A stretch of DNA of 64,000 nucleotides from Phoebastria nigripes (taxonomy: Eukaryota; Chordata; Aves; Procellariiformes; Diomedeidae). The notes beneath the pieces are model-generated. The model was not told where the DNA came from and made no database searches. It saw only the letters and a program-made list of their open reading frames with translations. The DNA lies in the NCBI GenBank assembly GCA_035582835.1, contig JAYKAV010002552.1:250195-314194 (forward strand), written 5' to 3'. This document shows, piece by piece, positions 1-12,324 of the stretch (position 1 is its first letter; the number at the start of each line of letters is the position of its first letter). Position numbers and translations under genes: made by a program.

Positions 1-711
1 AGAAGTTATGGCGAGTTATTACACTAGACAAATACAATTATTTTAGATTAAAAGACTTAAGGGAACTGAAACACGCGTTACAGTATTGCTTCCTTCGCAA
101 GCTAAAAGAGGGACAACAGAAAGCCACATAAAAGCGTTAGAAGTATAAATCACGCCTGCACAGGATGAATAAGCATATTTACTGTAATAACTGTCAACCA
201 TTATAAAAAGCCCATAACGTCACCATGGTGCAGCTTTTAGAGCCTCTGAAGGGCTCTCAGTCACGTCCTGATGTCATTGCTGCAGAATTTAAAAGTCTCC
301 GAATTCCAGCTAGTAAACCTGAACCAGAAGTTTCTCAGTGCGATCAAACNCCCCCCCGCCCCAAAGTCTCCTCACCCGCTGACACTCCGGCCGAGCAAAA
401 ACCTAACCGCAAGCCATGGCAAGAGCCACAAAACCATCCAGTCTCTTTCTTGGAGATAAGGAGAGTTAATCCTCTCCCAGGGCTGGAGGCAGCGCTGTGT
501 GAGCAGGAGGGCATTTTACTCGGTAGAAATGTTACTTTTCAAAAAGTTGTTCAAAGGAGAAAAAAGGAGGAAAAAAAAAGTGCAATAATCTTTTGAGAGA
601 GAAAAGCAGTGGCAAAAAAACAGCTAACTTTTAATTTCTCATACAGACTGTAACTGCACATTGCTTTTGTTATTTCCTTGGCTAACTTTCCCCTCACAAG
701 TGTCTACTTAC
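1..711 (-). other. Intron-like sequence left of the CpG island
   Basis: Non-coding as far as I can see. It begins AT-rich and turns moderately GC-rich from about 340. A plus-strand frame at 225-596 is open but has low-complexity stretches, an N at position 350 and a C-run, and resembles nothing I know. In the TACC2 orientation this is the intron downstream of both the giant exon and the candidate internal first exon. Confidence 0.5.
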
Positions 712-1100
712 CAAGGCCAGGAAATAATCACCAGCTTCGCTATTCTCAGTCATCCTCGGTTCCAACACAACAGCCCGCAACAGGCCCTCAGTTTAACACG
801 AATTCCCTCCACTTCCACCATCCCGGGTCGGGAGCAGCGGCTCTGCCGCACGCCAAGCCCGTCCCCGGCAGCTTGGGCGAGCGCTGGAGCGTTACAAAAG
901 GCCGATGAGTAGGAGCCTGGAGCTGCTTTTCGGAGGCTCCTCCCATGAGGCTCCCCGAGGAAAGGCCGCAGCGACCAAGCCTGCCGCGCCCCGCGTCCTC
1001 CCCCGCCGGGGTCGGATGCCTCCGGGGCGGCTGCAGCCGCCCCGGAGGCATCCGACCCCGGCGGGGGAGGACGCGGGGCGCGCCCGGCCACCGGAGCGCT
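712..1100 (-). other. Candidate alternative first exon of short TACC2
   Basis: The minus-strand sequence leaving the CpG island ends in a near-perfect donor, CCTTG|gtaagt (gt at 710-711). Two start codons are possible. One at 946 begins MGGASEKQLQAPTHRP, which loosely recalls the human short-isoform start MGGSQSLQPAPAS, but its frame hits a stop at about 788-790, before the donor. The other, at 753, begins MTENSEAGDYFLAL and runs open to the donor in phase 0, whereas the known TACC2 introns here are phase 2. So the donor and island are real sequence signals, but the coding content is unresolved and the exon may be 5'UTR only. The right end is a guess, because the transcription start cannot be read from sequence. 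Confidence 0.35.
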
Positions 1101-1200
1101 TGCAGCAAGCGGAGAGAGAAGGGACACACACACACACACAGGACCCCGCACACTGCCCCAAAGCTGTAGAGCGATGAAGCCGCGGCTCCCACGTGGGTTT
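770..1200. promoter_or_regulatory. CpG island, candidate internal TACC2 promoter
   Basis: The densest CpG cluster in the window, within otherwise AT-rich DNA. It lies in the intron after the giant TACC2 exon. Human TACC2 is known to make short isoforms from alternative first exons that omit the giant exon, so an island here fits an internal promoter reading leftwards. A palindromic E-box in a CCCACGTGGG context (1188-1197) and a second CACGTG (1348-1353) lie on the TACC2-upstream side. Half of the island core is a perfect palindrome (985-1082), which makes the exact base sequence suspect. It could also drive transcription on the plus strand. Confidence 0.6.
985..1082. repeat. Perfect 98-bp palindrome, 49-bp arms, no spacer
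   Basis: Checked base by base: position p pairs with position 2067-p from 985 to 1082 without a mismatch, centred on CTG|CAG at 1033/1034. The arms are about 80% GC and contain many CpGs. A spacer-less perfect palindrome this long is unstable in cells and is a typical fold-back error in sequencing or gap filling, so either a true cruciform or an assembly artefact is possible. Confidence 0.95.
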
Positions 1201-1229
1201 TGTTCTGGTTGGTTTTTTGTTTTGGTTTG

Positions 1230-1266
<37 letters not shown>
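1124..1266. repeat. (AC)n tract and T35 homopolymer
   Basis: A short (AC)n run occupies 1124-1140, and a run of 35 T occupies 1232-1266, flanked by ttggttttttgttttgg. In the TACC2 orientation this is an A-run upstream of the CpG island. Such runs are length-variable and error-prone in assemblies. Confidence 0.95.
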
Positions 1267-1474
1267 CTGCTGGTTTTGCGGTGGAATTTCTTCCAGGACT
1301 TTTTGAGTCATGGCAAACCGATGGCTGCTCGGAGTTTCCATCTGCTGCACGTGGTGGGGGATGTGGACAGATTAAGTTAGGATGTATGTAACACTTAAAG
1401 CATACACAAATACCTCCTAACGTTTTAAAAACCACTTCAGCAGAGCCTTGCTTAATTGATGGCAACTTTTTAAA

Positions 1475-1720
1475 GTTTCAGGATGCAGGAATGGTGTTTG
1501 ACCCAACTTTAAAGATAACTTTCTAAAAGTGTCAGGATGCAGGAAAAGTTTTTAACAACTTCCACTGAAAATTTATCTGTCTATAGCTGTAAATCTAAAC
1601 CAAATCTTTTTATTCCTACTCTAATTCTTGTGTTAAGTTCCAGCTCCTAAAGTCACACAGGTTTTCTTATAGGTTTCTTTACTTATAGGTTTCTTTACCT
1701 ATAGGTTTCTTTCTTTATAA
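1475..1720. repeat. Small local duplications
   Basis: The phrase tcaggatgcaggaa occurs twice about 50 bp apart (near 1478 and 1529), each next to an aaag/ctttaaag stretch. Further on, three tandem copies of a 17-bp unit (ttataggtttctttac type) span about 1666-1719, with small differences between copies. These are ordinary minisatellite-like slippage products with no visible gene. Confidence 0.8.
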
Positions 1721-3469
1721 GAAAATGGAGCAGTTGTAATTAGTTGCATGCCCTTATTAATCTCTTAGGTTTCCTATGGGTTTGTTACAACACAAAAGAA
1801 TGGCTTCACAGGTAGACAAGTCTTCGCACTGAGATACACCAAATTGCATACACAAGCTGCCAGCACCCAAGGAATTAATGGAGTCTCTACCCAGAGAGAT
1901 CATTATCATGTTTATAACATGTCATACAATAACTATAGACTAAATGTCGATGGTATCTATCCCGCAGTAAGATAGTTGGTAGATTCATGGCTTACCAAAT
2001 GCCCAATCGAGATATTTCAGATAAAATGCTGGGGCTACAGAGACTTAATTTAGCAGAGTTAAGAGTTTCCCAGCTAACTCCATGTGCGCTCTGGCCATTC
2101 AACTGTGGTGCCAGCTATGCCTGCTTGGGTGACAAAACTAACATTTCCTCTTCTTCAGAACTCAGTCCAGCTCTTAGCAGGACTGTGCATCCCCTTTTAA
2201 TGTTAGGGTACAGCAATGATACCAGTTGGACCTCTCAAAGCATCAATTCAGAACTGAGCCTCAGGTGTAAAAAGATATTCATCAATTTTTTAAATTTTTT
2301 TTTTGACTCTTGAACTCTTTCTCCTTCTAGCTCTTGTTCAATTTTCTATGAGCAAAAGGAGGGAACAGATTTTTGACCAGGTAAATTTTGTGTTACAGGA
2401 GAACTTTCACATTCATGAGTCTGAAAGCAGATGACATGGATTTCCCCTGGATGTGCTCATTGCTGCTTTTAACAATTCGGATACCTGTACAGGAAATAAA
2501 AGAATATACCAAATGACCCCCGGAGACCAAATCAGATACTCTAACGGGTGAAAATGCTGAAAAACATGTAGACTACCAACATCACCTGGGCTGCAAGGTA
2601 CGGCTCATCGAGGGGTAAACATCAGTTATGGAATATGCCGTGGAGGGTTCACTTAGTTGCAGCACTGGGAGCCAGTAGCATCCACTCTGACAGCAAGGAT
2701 TAAGATTAGGCAGAGAGTTAAAGTTTCTGGGGAGAGCAGCGCTCTCATATCCTGCCTCCCAAGCAGCAGGAAACCAGGCATGGAAAAAGTTACTGTGATT
2801 TCTGATACAGGTACAGGCATTCAGCCACCCTCTCATTTTGGGGGGAGCTACACTCTTTTGTCATCTGGAAACCATTTCACAAATAGCTTCTGCAGGTATA
2901 AGAGCCCTGAGAAGGAGGGAGACCCCAGAGAGAATAAGATTCTTTAAAATAAATTTTTATTTTCTTTGCAAGCAGCACTTCAGTCTGGCGCAAAGCCATG
3001 GACACGGACTAACTACATTCCTGCTAACAAAACCAAATTTAGCATTTTTGGAATAAAATGGTCCTTTTGCTCAAATAACATGCCTCTCCCTGTTTATTCA
3101 TTAGTCTCTTGCTGTACCAAAACCCTTTCACCTACTGCTAAGCAATCTCAACCCACCTTTGTCACAAAAACATTTCCACTTTCCTCCCAGTGCCCTCTGC
3201 TACCTAAACATAGGAAAACTGATACGCAGTAACTCCAGGAACACGGTGCTAAGGTGTGCTTGATTATCTGATTTTCCTGTGAGAATTAATTAATCTGTGT
3301 TAATAGAAGGCTTGGGGGAGGAGAAAGGAAACAAGCTGAAAAGCAACAGGAAAACAAGAGATAAGCAACCTCCCAGCAAGGCTGGGGAGACAATTACAGG
3401 ACAGGGGCTGACTTTCAGGCTGCAGCCTGCAGTGACACGCTGTCTGGCTGAGGCTGGGAGCCCGCAGAT

Positions 3470-3610
3470 CAAAGAGCCGCCAAAGAAAGCGTTGCAAAAG
3501 ATTTCTCCGGAGGGCCGGAGCTGGATAGGAGCGGTGAGCGTGCTGATGAGAGGGACTCGGTGGCAGGAGACATCCTGCGGGATGGCCCCGCTGGAGCCCG
3601 GGCCCTTCCC
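3470..3610. promoter_or_regulatory. Small CpG-rich patch
   Basis: About eleven CpGs in 140 bp (for example around gagccgcc, ctccggagggccgg and gagcggtgagcg), against very few in the surrounding kilobases. It may be an intronic enhancer or minor promoter. No convincing first exon or ATG is attached. A 14-bp palindrome, caggctgcagcctg, lies just to its left (3417-3430). Confidence 0.35.
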
Positions 3611-3995
3611 TTGCTCCCAGGGAACAGTTAGCCTCAAGAAAAGACCAGAAAGCATCGGGATGGCTTATACTGGGGGGAACGGATGGGNTTTTTTAATGTA
3701 GATCCCAAACGTTTTTAAAGAACACCAGTATTTTGCATTTGGGTGAAGGATTTTATCTTTGCTAGATCCCCGCTTTTTCCTTTTCTACCCATGTATGTGT
3801 CCATGAAAATAACATTTACCAAGCTGTATGTGAGAAATTAGGTTGCAAACTTAGGGGTGGAGGAAACCCTAAAAGAAATAATCGCCTTTTTAGTTCGGCA
3901 ATGCTAAATAGTTCATGATACAGGTACAACGAAGTTCCTGTGGTGACACTATAGTTACTTGACATTACATAGGCTGATGGTGCTGCAAGGCAGAG

Positions 3996-4024
3996 CATAT
4001 ATATATACACACACACACACACAC
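3996..4024. repeat. (TA)n(CA)n microsatellite
   Basis: An (AT)n stretch runs directly into (AC)n, a common compound dinucleotide repeat. It lies inside the intron and has no other feature attached. Confidence 0.95.
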
Positions 4025-4420
4025 TTCACCCCAGCTTCCACGTCCCACACTGCTCCTCACTGTGGGACCGACACACTCTCCTCAGGCGTGCAACATTTTT
4101 ACCCTACACTCAGGAAGATGGGAAATTGAATTACAGAAAAATTGAAGGTACTCAAGTTCAGTGCCTTCAGAAGTGCTGGATTCCAGGGCATCAGTTCAGG
4201 TTGCGTTTTCAGGTCTGGACTATGCCTTGAAAAATGTTGTCAGGGACCCCATCATTCCAGCTGTGCTCCATGGTCAGGGTGCTTTTAGACTGTGGGTGGA
4301 CACCTGGTGAAAGGTTCCGATGGACACCATATGGCTAGTGGTGACCCACTCTGGCCAGCTCCTGTGAATTTGATCTGAGGGTTTTTCCCATAAACCATGT
4401 CACGTTTGCCAAACCAAAAG

Positions 4421-4446
4421 GGTGGGGGGGGGGGGGGGGGGAGGGG
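4421..4446. repeat. G homopolymer, G-quadruplex-prone
   Basis: ggt followed by 18 G (4424-4441) and then aggggaatg. In the TACC2 orientation this is a C-run in the transcript, so any quadruplex would form on the non-template side. Length calls in such runs are unreliable. Confidence 0.9.
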
Positions 4447-4524
4447 AATGAGTCAGCCCTCAAAAAACCTATGAAAACCCCATGAAATTGGCTTGGAAAG
4501 AATGTTACATTAAATAAATGTTAA

Positions 4525-4582
4525 AGAAAAAAAAAACCAAAAAAAACAAACAAAAAAAACCAAACCAAAAAACAACAACCCC
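4525..4582. repeat. A-rich simple sequence
   Basis: A-runs interrupted by CC, C and AAC units (aaaaccaaaaaaaacaaac type). Low complexity, with no adjoining retroelement body that I can recognise. Confidence 0.85.
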
Positions 4583-5826
4583 ACACAGTTTTTCTTTTAA
4601 ATTTGCATTCTGTGTTTTGAGAATACAGGATGAACTCAGGTCAGATTGTCAAGTTTTTCCCCGTAAGCATGAAAACAAGGCTCTTTCTTCTCCAGCTCTT
4701 TAAATTGACATTAATCACTGGTCTATAAGCAAATACAAATACTACCATATTTGTGATAAACTTGCAAAAAAGCTGGCAAAACAACAATGCCTGTGTTCGC
4801 TCTGAACAATAAGGCTGCATCATGCTACTAATCTTTAAGAAAACGTGTATGTGATTTTAAATTGTTCATTGTGAAAACTTATTGCCCATTTTTAAGGCCA
4901 TTTGCAACAAAGAAAACCATATAAATATACTTCAGTTTGTTTAAAATTAAAGAGGAGTTTCTTTTTTGCATTTCCTAAGCAGAGGTTCATAGTCATACAC
5001 TCTGCAAAACCACAGACCCAATTAGCTGCAGAGCAGCCTGGCTGAGATATCCAAGCTGCTGCTGTAACAAACACCTGAACTTTTTATTTCCACTACTTTC
5101 CACATACAAATTGCCCACAACCATCATTTGTGGTGGCTGAAAATTAGGTTGTGCAATTGCCAGCAATTTTTATTGGCGAGGCTGTGGGATGGCCATCTCT
5201 TTAAATTCCCAGACTTTTACCTTAACCTTCTGCTTTGAAAAAAAGGAAAGCTTAATGTTAACCCATTACATTCTGGAGGATCAAAGTGATGGGAAACTGC
5301 CATTCTGCAAATTTCCAAATAAGTAAGATCGATTTTTAGAAAACCCTAGGCTAGACTCAAAGCCTCACAAATTCCAGTGATAACTTCTCTAGCAAACCAA
5401 GTTTATGTGGAGTTTCTACCTGAAGAACCAGATTTGAAGAATGCTGCATGCAACAGAAGTTTCATGTACCATCACAGCATTCAAAAAAAGAAAAAAAGAG
5501 ATGATGTGGAAAATCTTGGAGACTTTTAAATATTCTAGCAAAACTAACTATATTTTGACTCATTTAATGACATTGTTAAGAAGGGGAGATGGGAGTTTTT
5601 TAAGTGTCCATTTATTTTCATGACAGCTAAAATTTTTGCCTTAGTTGTTAGAAACTGAGCAATGCATACATGCTTTTTGCTTTCATTCCAGGAAACAAAT
5701 CCAATCTTCTCTGTCTGCTGCAGAGTTATTCTTAGCTGGCTTTGATATTTCTATCAGCTAGGAGAGCATAACAATGTTATCACGCTAACAAATTCCAAAG
5801 ATTTTACATAAGCTCTTGAGTGCCTT

Positions 5827-5846
5827 AAAAAAAAAAAAAAAAAAAA
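5827..5846. repeat. A20 homopolymer
   Basis: Twenty consecutive A. The sequence to its left shows no retrotransposed gene that I recognise, so it is reported as a simple repeat only. Confidence 0.9.
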
Positions 5847-8800
5847 GGCTTTATTGATTACACTGTTTGTGTTTCATTAGCCAAAGGATCTAGGAAAAAC
5901 AGGCTGAAAAAGAATAAAAAAGCAGTTTGATGAGTTTCAGTTTCATGACGCAAGTGCTCTGTGTTTTTCAGAGCATCATTTACAAAGAGAAGCCAAGCTT
6001 TACAGGTTTGAGGTTGGAAAACACCAGGTAGTTCAGGCCAATGAATCATTTAAATCCTACTTGTCTACATACAGCCTATTTTCCTAATTTGATTTTTTAT
6101 CAGTTGAAACAACTAGACATCCCCCTTATTTAAGCAAAGCAGGATAACTGGGAGTATAGTGCTTGTAGGATGGTCTGGGTGAAAAAAAGATCACAGGACT
6201 GTGCAGCATTCTCCCTGGCTGATCTGTTAGAGGCTCAGGGCCAAATTCTTTGCTGATATCACTCCACTGGCGCAGAGATTTTGGCCCAACATTTACTGAC
6301 TTTAAGGGTAGGCTGCAGCCGTAGCCTTCTCTCACACAGCTGTCTTGAAAAGAATGTACCAAGAGGTAAAGAAAGTAAATTGGTGAAATTAAATTGGAAA
6401 CAACCTTGCAGAGTCTTAGGGCACTTTCAGACCGCTGGTTATTTTACTGAGGACCATGGATGAACGGGGCAGGCACAGCACAGGGAGAGTAGGGAAGAGG
6501 AAGGATTAAGCCCGGATGAACAAAGAAGAGTTCATCAGGAAATGCTTAGTCTGGGAGGAGATCCCAAGCACATTTCAGCAGGGAGAACAAGATTAACATA
6601 ACATACTAGGGCTGGTTCTTGACAACAGCACAGAATGGTGGCACTCAGCATTTCACAGGGACCTTAGAATCCAGAACAATTAAGCCTTTGATTGGAGCAA
6701 TTAACATTTCTACACTTACTGCAATTTGAGATGCAGAGCTTCTTATAGGCCAAAGAGACTCTACTTTGGGTGAGAATTAACCCATCAAGGTGACTGTAGA
6801 TGAACAGGCCCAAACAGATCCATACAACAATTTTTGACTTTTCCAGAGTACCCAAATGTTAAGGAATAGCAATCTCTAAATAAGCCCCACCTGCTATTAG
6901 CAATGCACATGTGGGCTTCCATATACCTGGACCAACATTGATAAGACAGGCTCCAAGGACATCAACGTAAAAGATAGCAGGAGGAAAAACAGAAAGCAAA
7001 GGATGAGGCAAGTACTACGGAGTTCTGGCTCTTCAGACATGTCTCCAGAGGAGTTTCTGTTGAAAAGCACTACTGCAATGCAAGCACGCCAGGATGGAGA
7101 AAAACTGGAAGGAAGCCACATCCAAGTCATGGAGAACATGCCTGTGTCTGTAATTGCTGTTCTCAGAGCTGCCCTCGGCGGGGTTCAAAGCTGGGGCTAA
7201 TCCTACTTTGCATATTCTATTAGAAACAGGGACAGTGGAACTAGCTCCATGGTATCCAATTTTGCAAGAAGCCAGAAGATACAGAATTGGAATAGAGAAA
7301 ATATGGGGATCTGTAGGATATGCAAAAACAATTTTGAGAAAATAGGCAGCTTACTTGGAAGAAAAAAGGTTGAAAAATACATCTGGGGAAAGCTAATCAG
7401 AAAAAAAAGTAATCTGAAAGTAATTTTTAACTTAATGAGAAAAGATAACAAAAATTGATGCTAAACTGCCTGTCCACATATTGGACAAAGTATTACAGTG
7501 TCCATGCTGGATTTCTTTAGCAAATGCCGGTAGTTGATTGAATAAATGTAATTTCTTGAGAAACATAGAGGATGTGTGAAAAAAGCAGCTCATGTGTCAT
7601 CCATCCATGTCAATACCTACCTTACGAATATGTGGCTAAGGTTCTCAAGAGTGTTAGAGAATGTTTTCAATACAGCAAGAAGTACCAGCAATTTGGCAGG
7701 ACCAGAGATTATTTACTTCTATACTTTTGTGTAGCAGAGGCATACGTAAATAAAATAAAAAAATAACCAGCATGGTATCACATATATAGTTTTCCATTGG
7801 TATGTGCTGAGTACAACAGGGCATACTATCAAATCAGCATTTTATAAATACTTTATGATGACTTAGACGCTGCCTAAAACAGCGGTCAGTTCGGTCAATG
7901 GCATCCATTAGAGTAGATGAAAAACTCCCTTTCACTTCTTAGAAAGCAATGTGAGATGTCNGTTGAGTAAGAGTGACGTTACCTTAATTTTACTCTTCCA
8001 TGAATAGAAAAATACCAAAATTAAATATCACAGACTTCACACAGACAAAATTCCCACAGAACTCCCCATCCAGTTAATTTAGTCAAGGACTGCAGGCTGA
8101 GCTGCATGCATCTCCAAAAGCACAACTGTACTAACAGCTGCACCTACTGAGAATAACAATGACAGTAAGATGGGAGAGAAATAAAGAATAAGAATTCAGA
8201 TGCAAAGGGAGAAGGGCAGGACAGACAAATAGCCTGATTAATTTTGTGCATTTCATTTATGTGTAAATCACCTTCAGCTATTTCTCCCTTTGTTTTGTGA
8301 TCCTGAGATGCTGCACACCTGAGTTAATTTTGAAGTTAAAAAAAAAAGGGAAATAAAGAAAGCTGCAAAATCACTGTTTTGATAAGTTTCCTTTTAACTC
8401 CAAACTCTTGTTTTCAGATGCTAATGAAACAAAGCCTTAGTGCTCAAAACCCACTTGACTGATCTGAAAAGCAGTTCTACATTCCATACCTCATCCAGCA
8501 AGACTGTTAAAATATTTAATACTGTATTTGTTATGCAGACAAAAAAGACCAAGCCAGTATTTACTAAGGAGTGAACATTCTTTTCGGACTTATTGAACTT
8601 GCCAATTTGTGATGGCAAGAACAAAGCACGAAGAAAATCCAAAAGTATGTCTGGACCAACTTTAGAGATCTTGTCTGACCTATGCGTAGGACATAAAGAA
8701 TGTTTTTCAAGTAGCTTTGCTGATGCCAACTGCTGCAATGTACTTCCCATATAAGAATATTGTTTAGATTTTTAAGTGATGCGAGTCAATGCAACAGAAC

Positions 8801-11774
8801 TCTCCATCCTCTCCAAACACCAATGGCAGTGATAGGAGAGCACCTACAATATAGTGCTACAGCTGGGAAAGGGCCCTCCTGGTGGAGTTTCTTGCAGTGT
8901 TAAAACTGTTAGGAAACAGTTGTCCCCAAAGCAGCGCAGCGCCACAGCCTCCTCGCCCTTTACGTGCCACTCATATAGTGAGGAGCAGGTCAAGGTACAG
9001 CCAGCAAGGAAGGTTCAGGCACCACAGAGAAAGAATGAGCACCTGCATGAGTACAGCTCTGAAAGCACTGCATCTTGTCTATTGATTTGCATAGACAGGC
9101 TGGAATAAAGATTGCTTCTGCAGCATAAGCTCCAGAAGAAGTCAACGCAATTTGCAGTAGCACCAGAAGGTCTGGGAACGCCAAGCCTGCACAGTGCCCC
9201 CCTGCATTCAAGGCAGGTGAAGGCACTGGCTGTATTGCTCGGCACTGCAGCGAGCACAGCCCATACTGCTCTGTGCAGCAAACCGGTTCTGCTGAGGGGT
9301 GCAGAGGAGAACCTTACCTTACTGCAAAATGAGTGTCATTGCTTGCGGCATGCTTACGGCTCCTTGTGCTCTTCCCTCACTAGCACACCCAGCCCCAAGC
9401 CAAGTCTGTGAGCATCTCCACAACCCTGGAACACCCAAAGGCCTGTTAACAAGCTGAGCGTTTTGCCAAACTAACAAATCGGCNAATGATACAATCTGTT
9501 CTCCGTACCTTACAGATGCACATCTGCGAATGACTTTACAGTCTCCACTTGAAAAAGCTCCCTCGGCACTTTTTCCAAGAGACAATGGCAGTTTGCATGT
9601 ACCAGCCAGTTGAATTACAGGAAGTTATGAAAAAATTCCATGCCACCTCTAAACATCCCTAAAATTTTGCCATCATTTCTGTTTTTGTTCCGTGCTCTGC
9701 TCAACATCTGCCATAGGCCATGATGCAAACAGGAGCATTTCAGTGGCATAAGGTATGAGCACTCCCTGTACATACATGAACCTCCTTTCTCCCTCCATAA
9801 AACAGTGAAGATGTATGGGTGTAGACATTACAAAAGGAGAAAAAAAAAAAAAACCTCAAGTCCTGATCTTCCTTTCCAAGAAAAATTCAGACAGCAAAAT
9901 GGAGTGGCTGGATGCACAATAGTAAATGGGAAAGACGACATTTTGATGCCCAGATGTGGCCATCACGAACCCAGGTTTTCAGTCACAGATTCGGTAGAGA
10001 GATAGAAATGTCAAAACCAACAAAGAAAGGCTTATTTTTCACTCCTTTTCAGTGCTGACAGATGGGTTTGCCAAAATCCAACCTTTCTCTACTTCTGCTA
10101 ATAGCACAGCTGTACTACCACAAGAAAGTGGGGCTAATGCTTCAGTCACAACCTCCTTTCCAAAAATAATTGTCCTTTTTACTGAAGATTTGGAGGGAAG
10201 TTATTGGTGCTGTACTATTGCCTTCAGACACAAAGGCTCTTATTAGTTGACAGTGTCCCACTCCTAAAGGAGGCGAGGGCAGGATGCAGACAGTTCTTGG
10301 ATCTACTGTTCATCACAAGATCACCCTCCTCCCAGTGCCATAGCCATGAAGGAAAGAAATTCCTCTATTTCCTCTGCATGAAAAAGTCCTAACAAGGATT
10401 TAAGAGTCAGACCACACAACTTTGCCCCCTCACTCACAGTTCAGTGGGGTTTCAACATAAGAGATCTTGTAAGAGATGGAGCTATACAGAAGCAGTGGAG
10501 GGGGGAGAAAGCAATGCTGAAATAATTCAGAACATGCCATTTCCTTCTCCTAAATATAATATACTTCTTACTGCTATTTATTTTGAGAGCTGGGGAGGAT
10601 TCTTTCTCCCTGGAGTTCTTTCCATCAGGCCCAAATCCCCGCATTCAGCTCTCAGAAATGTGCACCTTTTTTTTGCACGGCTCTAGTAGTTTATCCTCTG
10701 TAAGGATTACAGGGCAATAAACAACTGGAAACCACTCTGCAGCAACAAGTGTTGTGACCAGAGTACACAGGGTATGGAATACAGCTTGAAATTCAACTAT
10801 ACAAAACCAGTTTTAAGCTCAGAGGAAAACTGTGTTGGACCCGCTGAAGACAGACCAGCCAGCTCAACTAATGCTTTCTACTTCTCTTATAAATGCATAT
10901 TCCTCTGAGAAACGAGCCTGATCAAAAGCAGAGATTCCTCTCTACCTCTGAGAGTCCCCAGTGTTTAAGTCTACAATACTGCAATCGCGTACGGCTCTGC
11001 ACGCAGTATCTCCTGCCTGCCTATGCACACTTGGTATGTGTGTGACACCACTTACAGCTGCAGTCCAAAAGTAGCAGCTGCCTGTTGATACAAACCCTCA
11101 CGCTGGAAAAACAGGTGATAATGAATTCTTAAAGCATATGCAAGTATTAAGCAACTACTCCATGAATTGCCAGCAGCTGTTTCAAGAACCCTGCCCTGCT
11201 TCCCACAGGTATTTATTTAAAGTATGATACCCGCCCTGATATAAAACACATGCGTAGATACATGTATGTACTGCCCCATAGTCCCTCAAGGCTTCTGAAC
11301 CAGGCCATGCCAGCAATTTGTTTGGTAATTTCAAAGCTACCCACTGTGAAGCTTCCCATCATATAAAGGGAAACAAAAAGAAAGGAAAGGAGCTAGAGAA
11401 AAATAACAGGGTCTAATTTCCTTGTCATTTTATAGACAGATCCTTAAAGAGAAAGTCATATAGCTATTCAGACTTCCAACACTTCTAATATTCTTCTAAT
11501 GTACATTTTGCTCACACAGATCATATTCAGTCTCCGTCCCAGACTCACGTACAACAGGAAGAACTCCCCCACATTTTCACAACAACAGAAACACTTCAGG
11601 TATTTTCACTTACAATATGGTTTTATCATTTTAACCTTTAAGGAATGTGGCACTGAAACATTTTCCCTCCTTATTCAGTTAGCATCATCTAATTTTTTGG
11701 TAATACTTAGAAAGATTCCATCTATGCAGACCGTTCATTGATGTTGCCTGAAATAGTTCAGCTTTTCACTGTAC

Positions 11775-11863
11775 CTGTCTGCTCTGCTGTTGCCTCTTAG
11801 CAGTTACAGCTGTAGCTGCCTCCTCCAGTACGGGAAGGAGAGGGAGAGCGTGCAAGAAAGTTG
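11775..11863 (-). other. Exon-like segment in TACC2 intron
   Basis: 89 nt on the TACC2 strand, bounded by a good acceptor (ctgcttcctctgtaacctcag, just before 11863) and donor GACAG|gtacag (gt at 11773-11774). It sits about 790 bp downstream of the giant exon. Joined in phase 2 to the giant exon it would read about 21 codons and then meet TAA, so inclusion would truncate the protein. One other frame is open throughout (it includes ATAVTAKRQQQSRQ) but has the wrong phase. I know no homologous human exon. It may be a cryptic pseudoexon or a rare poison exon. Confidence 0.25.
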
Positions 11864-12324
11864 CTGAGGTTACAGAGGAAGCAGTGACATGACTAAATAA
11901 AGGGAAAGCATCAAACTGAGAATTCAGACAGCAAAGTAGAAACTCACATATAAGAAGTCTTAACTTTACTAAAGCAGTTACTACTAGGTTTGGAAAATAA
12001 AAAAAAANANCCCAACTCTGAGGCTCCACAAATCCCAGCTAAGAAGAATTCACATCTGAAACAACTCCATGTCATTAGAAACACTGAATAACACAGTGAT
12101 CAAAGGCACTGTCAATACAATTATATTATACGGGAGGATAAGAGGGAGGCCTAGACAACTAACAGTGTGAGTAATTGGGTTATACTGTAGGCTTGTTTTT
12201 AAATAGTGCAATCCACCATGTGAATGCTGCAGCAGGTCTCATTTAACTGGGTCACCAAAACTTAGGCAAAAGCCTACTAACTTAAGGCTAGGAAGTGCTA
12301 TTTGTTTGCCTAACTTTAGGCTAC

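Larger units (their letters stand above)
1267..11774 (-). other. TACC2: TACC2 intron downstream of the giant exon
   Basis: About 10.5 kb with no recognisable coding exon. Short open frames exist on both strands but lack splice sites plus homology. I looked for the next conserved TACC2 segments (such as SSDSEEAFETPE) and did not find them, so they should lie left of position 1. Contents are simple repeats, a CpG-rich patch at 3470-3610 and AT-rich unique sequence. Confidence 0.7.

Noticed and set aside
225..596. A 123-codon plus-strand frame near the left edge
   Set aside because: Contains an N, a C-run and an A-rich end, has no splice signals, and shows no recognisable similarity.
788..1465. 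Long minus-strand frames with poly-Lys runs across the CpG island
   Set aside because: The poly-Lys comes from the T35 homopolymer, and the frames owe their length to GC richness and the palindrome.
9820..9860. A-run and purine-rich stretch considered as a retrocopy poly(A) tail
   Set aside because: No processed gene body or target-site duplication is visible beside it.
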